NCBI GenBank assembly: GCA_023434855.1
Contig: JAEYSJ010000309.1
Location: 1-61,397 of the forward strand
Reading direction: 5' to 3'
Length of the DNA stretch: 61,397 nucleotides
Source of the DNA: Bacillota bacterium
GTDB taxonomy: Bacteria > Bacillota_C > Negativicutes > JAEYSJ01
Shown here: one piece after another, positions 16,734 through 24,714 of the stretch
Layout of the letters: every line of letters starts with the position of its first letter
Numbering within the stretch: position 1 is the first letter of the stretch
The notes under the pieces: generated by a model
Told to the model about the DNA's origin: nothing
What the model saw: the letters and a program-made list of their open reading frames with translations, nothing else
Database searches by the model: none
Made by a program: the position numbers and the translations under genes

Positions 16734-16770
16734 TAATTTAACCGTGCCCTCCGGGGTATGGTTAAATTTT
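16734..16770 (+). terminator. Terminator after the zinc-ribbon protein
   Basis: ATTTAACC and GGTTAAAT arms with inner CCC/GGG pairing, then seven T. Confidence 0.75.
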
Positions 16771-16863
16771 TTTAGGCTGAAAAAAAGAAATCCCCTAATG
16801 TCAAGACAAAAGGGGTGAGGATGAACGAATGTGTTTATCAATACAATCCTGCAATTGATGAAT

Positions 16864-17163
16864 TTAGCCGGCGTTAGCCGCTGTACCGCTGAGCTGTACG
16901 GTATAGGCAGGGCTGGCACCAGAACTGGATGAGGTACTTCCGGATGTACCGGAAGACTGCTCCTCTGTCAATATTTCTTGTTCAATTTGTGTCAACTGTT
17001 GTTGAAGCTGCTTGATTTGTGCTGCATTTTTCTCGGCATCTTGTTGCTGCAATCGCTTAATTTGGGCTTCAATCTTTTGTTCATTAGCTTCCAGGGTTTT
17101 TACGCTGGTTGATGTACTTGTACTTGTTGTTTGAGCGGAACTGCTTACAGAGGAAATGTTCAT
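16864..17163 (-). CDS. FlxA-like coiled-coil protein with Ser/Thr-rich ends
   Basis: 99 residues from ATG with GGAGGTG upstream. Ser/Thr-rich N terminus (4-20), Gln/Glu-rich coiled coil (about 22-70; repeated IKxLQQQ heptads), then a Ser/Gly/Thr-rich tail. This is the pattern of the FlxA-like family, of unknown function. No signal peptide. Its beginning resembles the partial gene at 1-199. Confidence 0.65.
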   Translation of the reverse strand: MNISSVSSSAQTTSTSTSTSVKTLEANEQKIEAQIKRLQQQDAEKNAAQIKQLQQQLTQIEQEILTEEQSSGTSGSTSSSSGASPAYTVQLSGTAANAG

Positions 17164-17271
17164 AGTTACACCTCCGATTATTTCGTTGTTGTAACATATG
17201 TATCGGAATAATACCTTTGAAATTTCTTTGATTCTAAATTATATAATTTATTTTTTAAAAAATGACTGCCC

Positions 17272-17304
17272 AGTCATAATTTCGTCATACTTCCAAATTA
17301 TAAT
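17272..17304 (+). promoter_or_regulatory. PhoB-box-like promoter of Arg/Glu/His-rich gene 1
   Basis: AGTCAT at 17272, CGTCAT at 17283, 10 bp, TATAAT at 17299-17304. Confidence 0.7.
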
Positions 17305-17334
17305 TTAGACAGGAAAATACAAGGAGGAATAAAT

Positions 17335-17691
17335 ATGAAGAGCATAATAAAAAAAGTAATTATATACTCTATGGTAGGTATTATGCAATTGGGTTTTGGC
17401 GCATCTGTAATAGAAGCATCACCAAGAGATAACGACCAGCGGCATGAACAGCGCTATGAGGAACGTGATCATGAGCGTGACCATGACCGGGCTCGCGAGC
17501 GGCGGCAGGAGCATGACGAACGGCTGCGCAGCGAAAATGAACGGCACGAACGTGAAATGCGGCGGCGACATAATGAAAGTGAAAGAGAATGGCATGAACG
17601 GCAAGAACGGGAAAGAGAACGTCACGATGATTCGCTGCGGGAAATTGCCGCTTTGCTCATCGGGATTGCAATCGGTTCATCAAATAACTAA
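17335..17691 (+). CDS. Exported Arg/Glu/His-rich charged protein, copy 1
   Basis: 118 residues: signal peptide (1-29), a strongly charged helical segment (30-103) of repeated ERHERE/RRHNESE-type units, and a short hydrophobic end (LREIAALLIGIAIGSS, 101-116). Site AAGGAGGAA. The charged region suggests an extended single helix or a disordered polyelectrolyte. Paralogue at 20238. Family not recognised. Its PhoB-like box suggests expression under phosphate limitation (inference). Confidence 0.75.
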   Translation: MKSIIKKVIIYSMVGIMQLGFGASVIEASPRDNDQRHEQRYEERDHERDHDRARERRQEHDERLRSENERHEREMRRRHNESEREWHERQERERERHDDSLREIAALLIGIAIGSSNN

Positions 17692-18044
17692 ATAGGGAGC
17701 TTAGCTGGAAATGGAAATCGCTCATTCATCGGGATGGGCGATTATTTTTTATTACGTTATAAGGGGAACTAATTAGCCGTAAACCCTGCGCCGGAAAGCA
17801 CTGCCTCCAGTCTACGGGCTAACTATAAAGACATATTTTGCGTTATTTAGTTTGTTAACAGCTTTCCAAGTTAATTATTGAACTTATGCTGAAATTTGTA
17901 TATTTTTAAAGGTTTTTGTCGGAAAAATGTTGAATACAATTTCGCAAATATTTTAAAAGGAGGATGAATGTACTCCTCGTAAAATCTGTTTGCATCTAAG
18001 GTGATAACAGTTGCAGTAAAATTTGTAACAAGGGGGAAATAACA
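17692..18044. other. Intergenic region with terminator and a folded segment before the chemoreceptor gene
   Basis: Terminator at 17716, then TTAGCC/GGCTAA arms enclosing a further imperfect stem (about 17772-17821). It is not close enough to the cyclic di-GMP-I riboswitch consensus to be called one. No gene. Confidence 0.45.
17716..17750 (+). terminator. Terminator after Arg/Glu/His-rich gene 1
   Basis: AATCGCTCATTC and GATGGGCGATT, then ATTTTTTATT. Confidence 0.8.
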
Positions 18045-19766
18045 GTGAAATTTATTCTATGGGGCAACTTTAAAATCGGAACCAGGATTCTTGGCATAAC
18101 AGTCACCATGGCTATTTTTATAGCAATCATCGGAGGTATTGGTTATTACTGTTCGGCGAACTTAGCTAAAGACCTCCAGATAATGTACGAAGAAAGGCTT
18201 ATGGTGGCACAGGGACTTAATGCCACCCGCAACAACATTCATGCTATTGAAGCCGACATGTGGCGAATGGCCGCCAGCCAGGATAAAGCAGAAAGGCAAA
18301 TAATGCTGAATGATATTCAGGCCCGGCGTGCTGATAATGATAAATTTCTCAATTTTTATGAGACCCTTACCCTCGATTCCACCGAAAAGCAAAAACTTCA
18401 GGAATTTAAAGATACCCTTGTTGTTTTTCGGGCCAACACTACTCTGGCATTTGAAATGATTGAGCAGGAAAAACAACGCGAAGCTGTTATTCAAATTAGG
18501 GACAATGCTTCTCCGCCCCTTGTTAAGCTTGTGAAGACCTTTGAAGAATTAGTCATACATAACGAGAAGAAAAGCGCAGACCTTCAGGAAGAAGGCAGAC
18601 GTGATGCAGCAATGGCAGTTCACTTAATCATAGGAGTTACCATCTTTGCGCTTGTATGCGGGCTTTTCCTGGGATATGTTCTTGCCAATATGATTGCCAC
18701 CCGGTTAAAAACTGTAAGTGGCGTTCTCAATGAAGTTGCTGACGGAAATCTTAGCCTGCCGGAATTGGTCATAAGAGCAGACGATGAAATTGGCCATATC
18801 GGGCATGATCTCAACAGAATGGTGAAGAATGTAAGAGGGCTTATTGGCAAAGTGGCTGAAAGCGTAGAGCAGGTAGCATCTGCTTCAGAGCAGCTAACCG
18901 CCAGTTCGGAACAATCGGCACAAGCCGTGAACCAAGTTGCCCTTTCAATTTCTGATAGCGCGGAAGATGCAGAAAAACAATCTATTGCGGTAAATACTAC
19001 CCTAACCCTTATGGGAAAAGTCGCTGCTTTGCGCCAGCAAATAGCGGAAAAATCGGCTGAAATAGATGAGGTGTCTTTAAAAGCCGAACAAGCGGCAACT
19101 GCAGGCACGAAATCGGTTGATAAGGCAATCAATCAAATGAGAAACATAGAAGAAATTGTCAACAATTCCGCGAAAGTTGTAACTGAGCTCGGTGAGCGTT
19201 CCAAAGAAATTGGCCAGATCGTTGACACAATTGGCAGCATTGCCGGACAAACAAATCTTTTGGCCCTAAACGCGGCAATAGAAGCGGCAAGGGCCGGCGA
19301 ACAGGGCAAGGGCTTTGCAGTTGTAGCGGAAGAAGTGCGTAAGTTAGCCGAACAGTCGCAGGATGCGGCTAAGCAAATTGGCGAACTAATAGGCGGAATT
19401 CAAAGCGATACTCAAACCGCCGTAGTAACAATGAGCGAAGGTACTCTGAAAGTAAAACAAGGAACCGAGATTGTAACTAACTCCGGCAAAGATTTCAGAG
19501 AAATCAGCACTCTTGTTAATCAGGTAGTGAAATCGGTAAAAGTGTCTAATGAAGCACGGAAGAATATGGGTGAAAGCAGTCAACAGATGGATGAATCTAT
19601 CCACCGCATTGATGAATTTAGTAAAGATATTCTGATGCAGTCTCAAACCATATCGGCTGCCAGCGAAGAGCAATCGGCTGCAATGGAGGAAATTGCATCA
19701 AGTAGTCAAAGTCTGGCTGAACTGGCGCAGAAATTGCAAAACGAAATTAGAAAGTTTCAAATATAG
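18045..19766 (+). CDS. Methyl-accepting chemotaxis protein (4HB-HAMP-MA)
   Basis: 573 residues from GTG with AAGGGGGAA upstream. TM1 (about 14-36), four-helix-bundle periplasmic sensor (37-190), TM2 (about 192-214), HAMP (214-268) and signalling domain (280-573) with the tip around residues 400-425 ([20 protein letters not shown]). The ligand is not predictable. No CheW-type pentapeptide at the C terminus. No chemotaxis partner genes nearby. A terminator follows immediately. Confidence 0.95.
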   Translation: MKFILWGNFKIGTRILGITVTMAIFIAIIGGIGYYCSANLAKDLQIMYEERLMVAQGLNATRNNIHAIEADMWRMAASQDKAERQIMLNDIQARRADNDKFLNFYETLTLDSTEKQKLQEFKDTLVVFRANTTLAFEMIEQEKQREAVIQIRDNASPPLVKLVKTFEELVIHNEKKSADLQEEGRRDAAMAVHLIIGVTIFALVCGLFLGYVLANMIATRLKTVSGVLNEVADGNLSLPELVIRADDEIGHIGHDLNRMVKNVRGLIGKVAESVEQVASASEQLTASSEQSAQAVNQVALSISDSAEDAEKQSIAVNTTLTLMGKVAALRQQIAEKSAEIDEVSLKAEQAATAGTKSVDKAINQMRNIEEIVNNSAKVVTELGERSKEIGQIVDTIGSIAGQTNLLALNAAIEAARAGEQGKGFAVVAEEVRKLAEQSQDAAKQIGELIGGIQSDTQTAVVTMSEGTLKVKQGTEIVTNSGKDFREISTLVNQVVKSVKVSNEARKNMGESSQQMDESIHRIDEFSKDILMQSQTISAASEEQSAAMEEIASSSQSLAELAQKLQNEIRKFQI

Positions 19767-19768
19767 GG

Positions 19769-19799
19769 AATCGCCCTCGATTATTTCGAGGGCGATTTT
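19769..19799 (+). terminator. Terminator after the chemoreceptor gene
   Basis: AATCGCCCTCGA and TCGAGGGCGATT, then TTC. Confidence 0.85.
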
Positions 19800-19816
19800 C
19801 CGGTTAGTGTTATAAG

Positions 19817-19844
19817 AAAGGACACTGGTGGCGCCAGTGTCCTT
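19817..19844 (-). terminator. Terminator of the small gene at 19851
   Basis: AAGGACACTGG and CCAGTGTCCTT perfect palindromic stem, T-rich after it on the minus strand. Nearly the same stem as at 7329. Confidence 0.7.
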
Positions 19845-19850
19845 AATGTA

Positions 19851-20030
19851 TTATTTTTTTAGTAACTTAAAAACCTGATACATTTCGTTAAACCTTTTGT
19901 CGAGCTCAATATCTATTTTTTTATTATTTTCTGATACGACTATTGCTATTACTTCAGTCATTGGCATGTCACTTTTTTTAAGTCGTTCAGATATCAGCAT
20001 TTCGATTTCTTTTTCATTTAAACCTATCAT
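19851..20030 (-). CDS. Small helical hypothetical protein
   Basis: 59 residues from ATG at 20030 with GGAGGC eight bases upstream. The product (MIGLNEKEIEMLISERL...) is helical and Lys/Glu-rich, with a VIAIVVSENNKKI segment in the middle. No signal or known motif. Terminator downstream. Confidence 0.65.
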   Translation of the reverse strand: MIGLNEKEIEMLISERLKKSDMPMTEVIAIVVSENNKKIDIELDKRFNEMYQVFKLLKK

Positions 20031-20178
20031 TTGCTAAAGCCTCCTTGTTTTAGTATATTTCTGTATTCGACAGGAGGAAGGATTTCCCTGCAAAGCTGCT
20101 GGTTATTTCCAATGGAGGGATAAGGCAAATACACCTGCCTTAAGGAAACTGGATTTTGTAGTATTATTGATAACATTC

Positions 20179-20211
20179 TGTAACAATTCTGTAACAACTT
20201 GATGATAAGAT
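20179..20211 (+). promoter_or_regulatory. PhoB-box-like promoter of Arg/Glu/His-rich gene 2
   Basis: TGTAAC at 20179 and 20190 (11-bp period), 10 bp, TAAGAT at 20206-20211. The half-sites differ from the other boxes but the geometry is the same. Confidence 0.6.
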
Positions 20212-20237
20212 TAAAACAAATGAAAGGGGTTGTTTAT

Positions 20238-20591
20238 ATGAACAGCATAGTTAAAAAAATCATTATATTCTCATTGGCAGGTATTATGCAAGTCGGTTTC
20301 AGTGCATCAATAATTGAAGCTTCGCCGCTCCATAATGATAGTCACCAGCGGATAGTACAGATGGAGGATGGCGACCATGATCATGATCGCGATCATGACC
20401 GGCAGCGTGAGCATGACGAACGGATGCGGCAAGAAAATGAACGTCATGAACGGGAGATGCGGCGGCGTCCTCATGAAAGCGAGGGCGAATGGCATGAGCG
20501 GCAGGAGCGTGAAAAACAACATCATGAAGATAATTTACGGGAAATTGCAGCTCTGCTGATTGGGATCGCGATCGGATCTTCGAGCAACTGA
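20238..20591 (+). CDS. Exported Arg/Glu/His-rich charged protein, copy 2
   Basis: 117 residues from ATG at 20238 (site AAAGGGG); the open frame starts earlier without a site. Signal peptide (1-28), an Asp/His repeat (DGDHDHDRDHDRQ, about 42-54), a charged helical region with RHEREMRRRPHESE, and the hydrophobic end LREIAALLIGIAIGSSSN shared with copy 1. The end sections are much better conserved than the middle. Function unknown; a periplasmic or envelope polyelectrolyte is inferred. Confidence 0.75.
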   Translation: MNSIVKKIIIFSLAGIMQVGFSASIIEASPLHNDSHQRIVQMEDGDHDHDRDHDRQREHDERMRQENERHEREMRRRPHESEGEWHERQEREKQHHEDNLREIAALLIGIAIGSSSN

Positions 20592-20601
20592 AAAATTTAT
20601 A

Positions 20602-20640
20602 CCCCTATCTTGGTTCTAGCGCCGGGATAGGGGAATTTTA
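20602..20640 (+). terminator. Terminator after Arg/Glu/His-rich gene 2
   Basis: CCCCTATC and GATAGGGG stem, then AATTTTATT. Confidence 0.75.
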
Positions 20641-20722
20641 TTGCCCAGATAATATTTTATTTGATTTTCTTCCAAATTATGGTAATATATTAATAAACGA
20701 CCGTAAAGGGGGTAGGACTGTT

Positions 20723-20854
20723 ATGCTGTTTATCCGCAATTGGGCTTGCCAACAAATTAACTATGAGAACAATAAAACCTGGCCGATATGGGGCAGAGTA
20801 GTATTCATTATAGCAGGGTTGCTGGCAATATGGGAAGCAATTCATAACCCGTAA
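20723..20854 (+). CDS. Single-span membrane mini-protein
   Basis: 43 residues from ATG; GGGGGT lies about ten bases upstream. The second half (GRVVFIIAGLLAIWEAI) is a membrane helix with tryptophans at the edges. A weak terminator follows at 20942. No family recognised. Confidence 0.5.
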   Translation: MLFIRNWACQQINYENNKTWPIWGRVVFIIAGLLAIWEAIHNP

Positions 20855-20941
20855 ACCTAAGCGGCATTATCGACGGCAGGAATTTGGCTTACAAGGGATT
20901 ATTCCCGGCGCAATTATTAAATATAATACTAATTCTATTCA

Positions 20942-20967
20942 CCTCGCTATGGCGGGGTTTTGTTTTG
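20942..20967 (+). terminator. Terminator after the membrane mini-protein
   Basis: ACCTCGC, four-base loop, GCGGGGT, then TTTGTTTTG. Confidence 0.7.
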
Positions 20968-21021
20968 TGAGGCGTATGGTGCACTGTAACTGCTTTGCTT
21001 GCCGGTTTAAAATGGTCGAAT

Positions 21022-21054
21022 TGTCATGAATTTGTCACATTATTGTGTTATAGT
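21022..21054 (+). promoter_or_regulatory. PhoB-box-like promoter of the beta-barrel gene
   Basis: TGTCAT at 21022, TGTCAC at 21033, 10 bp, TATAGT at 21049-21054. Confidence 0.7.
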
Positions 21055-21179
21055 TACATCGGGACAATTGTTTCGCCGCACATACATATTCTATAACTAA
21101 GGGGTAACTGTGACGGCTGTTCCAAGCGAATTAATTTAGGATTAATGAAATGAGAAAAGGCATGTTAGGAGGAGTAAAA

Positions 21180-21740
21180 ATGAAAAGGTTGGCAGTGCTT
21201 ACTATGATATTTGTTCTGGCAATATCATCAATCGGAATGTGTGCCGTGCCGGACCCGAACTCGGGAATAGGGGATGTCCAGTTAGGATACAACTATTACG
21301 ATCTAAAAAAGTCATCTGGTGGAATTGACCATGGTAGCGCGGGATTTAACGAGTTTTACGGCAGTGTCGGTCTTGGCCTGGGGTATGGTGCTTTTATAAA
21401 CCATGCGCAGGGGGATAATTCTTCGTATACTGATTTTGGTCTTAAAACTACTGTTCTATTGCCCAATGTAGCTTTGATGGTCGGGCAGCGGCGGATGGCA
21501 ACAGATAATGCTGCCAGTGACAACAATCTGTTTTTTGGGGCATCAATTAAGCAAGATTTGGTTGCCGGAGTTGCTGCATATGCAACTTACCAAAAAGGCA
21601 CGCATTTTAGGGATGAAGTTATCGGTCTGACCTATGCCATGAATAAAAACAGCCAGGTTAATTTAAGCTGGAAGAATTACGATGATAATAACGGTGCAAC
21701 ATTTAAGGGAATTGGCGCAGGCGTAAATTTCAAATTTTAA
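21180..21740 (+). CDS. Small outer-membrane beta-barrel protein
   Basis: 186 residues from ATG at 21180 with AGGAGG eight bases upstream; an in-frame ATG ten codons earlier has no site. Signal peptide (about 1-20), then alternating beta strands (VQLGYNYYDL, FYGSVGLGLGYGAF, AAYATYQKG, SQVNLSWKNY) and a C-terminal phenylalanine (GAGVNFKF), the hallmark of proteins assembled by BamA. Probably a small porin-like or structural barrel. This supports a diderm host. The OmpH-like chaperone at 14893 shares the same promoter architecture. Confidence 0.82.
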   Translation: MKRLAVLTMIFVLAISSIGMCAVPDPNSGIGDVQLGYNYYDLKKSSGGIDHGSAGFNEFYGSVGLGLGYGAFINHAQGDNSSYTDFGLKTTVLLPNVALMVGQRRMATDNAASDNNLFFGASIKQDLVAGVAAYATYQKGTHFRDEVIGLTYAMNKNSQVNLSWKNYDDNNGATFKGIGAGVNFKF

Positions 21741-21758
21741 ATATAAATACTGTTGTAT

Positions 21759-21790
21759 AAAGTCGTCCTTTATTGGACGGCTTTTATTTT
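21759..21790. terminator. Bidirectional terminator between convergent genes
   Basis: AAAGTCGTCC and GGACGGCTTTT stem between the beta-barrel gene and the minus-strand zinc-ribbon gene. Confidence 0.8.
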
Positions 21791-21803
21791 GGGATATTTC
21801 AGT

Positions 21804-22019
21804 TCACACGCTGCCAAACAAGGAAGCGACTATTGCGAGTATTATACAGATGTAAACAACTACGGCAACAATCATTTTCCATGGCGTTTTAGAACGGAAA
21901 CCTGGCAGCTGTCGCCAATTTGGCAATGGTTGTTCTGCTTCCAGTGTCATTTTATAACCACAATGCGGACAATAGGAAAAATCAAACTGAGCATTTGTGC
22001 CACAAAATGGACATTTCAT
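21804..22019 (-). CDS. Zinc-ribbon membrane protein
   Basis: 71 residues from ATG with AAGGAGAG upstream. N-terminal zinc ribbon (CPFCG at 3-7, CPHCG at 17-21), a Pro-rich linker and one C-terminal membrane helix (about 48-68). A common double-Cys ribbon plus helix arrangement of unknown role. Confidence 0.75.
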   Translation of the reverse strand: MKCPFCGTNAQFDFSYCPHCGYKMTLEAEQPLPNWRQLPGFRSKTPWKMIVAVVVYICIILAIVASLFGSV

Positions 22020-22140
22020 GTTAATTCTCTCCTTGATAAGCTTTACTCTTATTATATGTGTGCTTGTATTTTTTATTTTAGTGTTTATCCTGGCCTTTTG
22101 TTACAGATGTATTGCCCTTTTTTGTAAAAAATAAAAGCAA

Positions 22141-22169
22141 TTGACAGATATTGTTACATTTGATATATT
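22141..22169 (+). promoter_or_regulatory. Canonical sigma-A-type promoter of AbrB-type gene 2
   Basis: TTGACA at 22141, 17 bases, TATATT at 22164-22169. Unlike its paralogues this gene has no PhoB-like box. Confidence 0.75.
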
Positions 22170-22214
22170 AAAATATTATTACAAATATTGTTAAAGGAGG
22201 GGAGACGCATTGCT

Positions 22215-22490
22215 ATGAAAAAATCAGTTGTAAAAAAAACAGCTATTGTACGAAAACTGGATAATCTGGGGAGGATGGTTATTCCTGTTAAAATGCGCTC
22301 TGATCTTGACATTAAAGAAGGCGATTCGCTAGAAATTCTGGTAGACAGTAACCGGATAATTTTACGTAAATACGAACCTTCCATAGCCTGTGTGTTTTGT
22401 GGCAATGGCGGTGAAGTAACTGAGTTTAAGGATAAAATAGTCTGTAAAGAGTGCTTGGCAATCATAAGCCAGGGAGTGGTTCACCACTAG
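22215..22490 (+). CDS. AbrB/SpoVT-type regulator with zinc ribbon, copy 2
   Basis: 91 residues from ATG at 22215 (site AAAGGAGGGG, rather distant). A basic extension MKKSVVKKT precedes the AbrB core (AIVRKLDNLGRMVIPVKMR), and the C-terminal ribbon has CVFCG and CKEC. The core motif LGRxVIP and the CxxC pairs match copies 1 and 3. It has a housekeeping-type promoter, so it is probably regulated differently. A terminator follows at 22528. Confidence 0.88.
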   Translation: MKKSVVKKTAIVRKLDNLGRMVIPVKMRSDLDIKEGDSLEILVDSNRIILRKYEPSIACVFCGNGGEVTEFKDKIVCKECLAIISQGVVHH

Positions 22491-22527
22491 CAGATTTGTT
22501 CGTTAAAATACAATTTATTTGTTTCGA

Positions 22528-22554
22528 CCTCACCGGTTTAGGTGGGGTTTTTTT
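22528..22554 (+). terminator. Terminator after AbrB-type gene 2
   Basis: CCTCACC, six-base loop, GGTGGGG, seven T. Confidence 0.85.
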
Positions 22555-22611
22555 ATTTATGCTCCCATAAGCTTGCTGAAATAATGGAATCTCAGTTAAA
22601 AAATTACATTT

Positions 22612-22644
22612 TGTCATAATTCTGTCATAATCCTGGACTATAAT
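22612..22644 (+). promoter_or_regulatory. PhoB-box-like promoter of AbrB-type gene 3
   Basis: TGTCAT at 22612 and 22623, 10 bp, TATAAT at 22639-22644. The best match of the seven. Confidence 0.75.
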
Positions 22645-22732
22645 TGAAACATAGCAGCAAGATGAAAGATTAACAGATTGGGATGTGATTGTTGGATAGT
22701 AGTGAAAATGACCGACAAAGGAGTTTATTAAA

Positions 22733-22978
22733 ATGAAGTCAACGGGTATTGTGTGTAAATTGGACGAACTTGGCAGAATAGTTATTCCCTTTAAGCTGCG
22801 TCGGGCACTGAAAATTGAGGTTAAGACCGCGCTGGAATTTCTTGTGGATAGTGATAAGATAGTTTTACAGAAATGCAAGCATTCTTATACCTGTTTATTC
22901 TGTGGCAGTAATGAGGAAATAACCAGATTTAAAGGCAAAAACATTTGCAAAAAATGTCTGGTTACCATAACTGAATAG
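22733..22978 (+). CDS. AbrB/SpoVT-type regulator with zinc ribbon, copy 3
   Basis: 81 residues from ATG with AAAGGAGTT, the same start region as copy 1. AbrB core (STGIVCKLDELGRIVIPFKLR) and C-terminal ribbon CLFCG/CKKC. A cysteine replaces the usual arginine in the IVRKLD motif. Closer to copy 1 than to copy 2. A terminator follows at 22993. Confidence 0.88.
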   Translation: MKSTGIVCKLDELGRIVIPFKLRRALKIEVKTALEFLVDSDKIVLQKCKHSYTCLFCGSNEEITRFKGKNICKKCLVTITE

Positions 22979-22992
22979 GGACAGCAAGCAAT

Positions 22993-23041
22993 AAAGTCGT
23001 CCACTGCAGGGGTTGTCATGGCACCCTGAGGGACGGCTTTA
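22993..23041 (+). terminator. Terminator after AbrB-type gene 3
   Basis: AAAGTCGTCC and GGACGGCTTT arms around a 28-base loop. Confidence 0.65.
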
Positions 23042-23172
23042 TTGGTTTCTTCGCCTGTTGTCAGGCTTTTGCGGGTTTTTATTATTTTGTTTATTTTCTT
23101 CTGCTAAAACAGGAGGATTCAATAATTATAGGGCGAATACTTTACATAACAATAATACGCGGAGGATAAAAC

Positions 23173-23988
23173 ATGACAGAATTAGAAGCTGCTATTCGCT
23201 CAGCCAGGACATACCAGGCCTTATTTCCATTGGATTGTTTTATTATTATTTGCGATGCCAATGGTGTTGTCCTTAAGTACGTGCCGGCGAAGGGATTCAA
23301 TATTAAGATTGCTGAAGGAGACCGTGTGCCTGCAGGAGGCTCACTGGAAGAATGTTTACGGCTAAGACGCGAGGTACACAAAAATGTACCCAAGGAAATT
23401 TATGGGTTTCCCCTTAAATCTATCAGTAGTCTTATCATGGAGAACGGGAGCATCGTTGGCGCCGTTGCAGTGGGTATTTCTTTGGTAACCCAACAAACTT
23501 TAACGGAAGCGGCACAGACTATTGCCGCTACTGCCGAGGAAATTACCGCTACAACCGAGGAACTTGCGGCAACAGCGGCAACACTAGCCCAGGACTTGGA
23601 TCAGCTTAAAGGCAAAGGGGAAAATGTATTAAGTGATATTAAGAAGACTGATGATATTCTAAAGTTTGTCAGTGACGTCTCCGCTAATTCTAATCTGCTG
23701 GGGCTAAATGCCGCTATTGAGGCAGCCAGAGCCGGTGAACAGGGACGTGGATTCGCAGTTGTCGCCAATGAAATCCGGAAAATGGCTGATAATAGCAATG
23801 TGGCGGTCAAAGAGATCAAGACAATTTTAAATAACATTCAGAAAGATACGACCGGAATTATTGCCAAGATAAGTGAGGCAGCCTCTCTTGGCGAGCGTCA
23901 GGCGGCGGCTACCCAGCAAATATCGGCATCTATGCAGCAACTGGCATCATCGGCCACAAATGTTGAGAAAGTTGCTGAAATAATTTAA
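23173..23988 (+). CDS. Soluble short chemoreceptor-like protein
   Basis: 271 residues from ATG with GGAGGA upstream. There is no membrane helix or HAMP. The N-terminal half (1-115) looks like a small PAS/cache-type sensor; the C-terminal half is a shortened MA signalling hairpin with tip at about 175-195 ([20 protein letters not shown]). The arms are only about 60 residues long each. A cytoplasmic sensor is expected. Terminator at 24010. Confidence 0.85.
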   Translation: MTELEAAIRSARTYQALFPLDCFIIICDANGVVLKYVPAKGFNIKIAEGDRVPAGGSLEECLRLRREVHKNVPKEIYGFPLKSISSLIMENGSIVGAVAVGISLVTQQTLTEAAQTIAATAEEITATTEELAATAATLAQDLDQLKGKGENVLSDIKKTDDILKFVSDVSANSNLLGLNAAIEAARAGEQGRGFAVVANEIRKMADNSNVAVKEIKTILNNIQKDTTGIIAKISEAASLGERQAAATQQISASMQQLASSATNVEKVAEII

Positions 23989-24009
23989 ATTCTGATATAA
24001 TAAAAAAGA

Positions 24010-24048
24010 TTAAGCGTCCTCAGGGACGCTTAATTTAATTCTTTTAGG
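24010..24048 (+). terminator. Terminator after the short chemoreceptor gene
   Basis: TTAAGCGTCC and GGACGCTTAA, then TTTAATTCTTTT. Confidence 0.8.
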
Positions 24049-24081
24049 ATGTCAGATACTAAGAATAAAAAGCCCCTTTTA

Positions 24082-24321
24082 TTAATCTACAATATTTCGT
24101 TTTTTCAGTTCTTCCCATAAAAGTTTATGGTATTCTTCAAGCATTCTGCGGGAGGCGGTTATTGCCTCATGAACACACATACTTCTTATAGTTTTTTCTA
24201 CGTTTATTTCTTCATCGGAACAATATTCTGAAGTTGTGTTCTGATATTTCATCTCACAATAATCTTGCCATTTTTGTACTAATTTTTCATGAATCTTGGC
24301 AAAATCAGGCTCAAAGCTCAA
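24082..24321 (-). CDS. Small helical hypothetical protein
   Basis: 79 residues from TTG at 24321 with GGGGGAA upstream; no ATG gives a good site. The product is charged and helical with two cysteines (YC, MC) and no signal. Not recognised. Confidence 0.5.
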   Translation of the reverse strand: MSFEPDFAKIHEKLVQKWQDYCEMKYQNTTSEYCSDEEINVEKTIRSMCVHEAITASRRMLEEYHKLLWEELKKRNIVD

Positions 24322-24546
24322 TCGTTATTCCCCCATTCTAATTTATTACTTAAAAATAATAGTTCGCTTAGGGAATATATTATTCCTTTTAATTCCTATT
24401 ATGTTAGAAAATATAAATCCCCCATACCGGTTAGTATGGGGGGCAACAGGGAGGAATAAACGTTGAGGTCATGGCCAGCGGCAGCTATATCCTCTTGCTT
24501 TTTATTATATTCCGCTTCTTTAAAAATGTTGATAAATACAATAATG

Positions 24547-24579
24547 AAAAAACCATCGTTGTAACAACGATGGTTTTTT
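24547..24579 (-). terminator. Terminator of YjcZ-like gene 4
   Basis: AACCATCGTTG and CAACGATGGTT with A and T runs. Confidence 0.85.
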
Positions 24580-24591
24580 TTAAATAGATGT

Positions 24592-24714
24592 TTAGATTGT
24601 GCAGGAACTTTCGTCTTCTCCTATGCAGAAAAAGAGTAGGATAATGATTATGAAAAAAATGAAAAAGAAGCCACCTCCACCACGTCCACAACCACCAAAA
24701 CCGCCAAAGCCCAT
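24592..24714 (-). CDS. YjcZ-like Gly-rich hydrophobic mini-protein, copy 4
   Basis: 40 residues: MGFGGFGGCGRGGGG, a Phe/Ile helix (16-30), then CIGEDESSCTI. Site AAAGGAGG seven bases before ATG. It shares promoter, terminator and C-terminal SSC motif with the other three copies although it lies 14 kb away. Confidence 0.75.
   Translation of the reverse strand: MGFGGFGGCGRGGGGFFFIFFIIIILLFFCIGEDESSCTI

Larger units (their letters stand above)
20855..21179. other. Intergenic region upstream of the beta-barrel gene
   Basis: Contains a weak terminator and a PhoB-box-like promoter followed by a leader of about 120 bases. No gene. Confidence 0.5.

Noticed and set aside
17772..17821. Possible cyclic di-GMP-I riboswitch before the chemoreceptor gene
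   Set aside because: Some short strings recall the consensus but the GCAAA and GACGCAAAGCC core elements are absent; kept only as a folded segment.
21753..22127. 124-codon plus-strand open frame
   Set aside because: Opposite the zinc-ribbon membrane gene, which has a good ribosome site and CxxC pairs; the plus frame shows neither.
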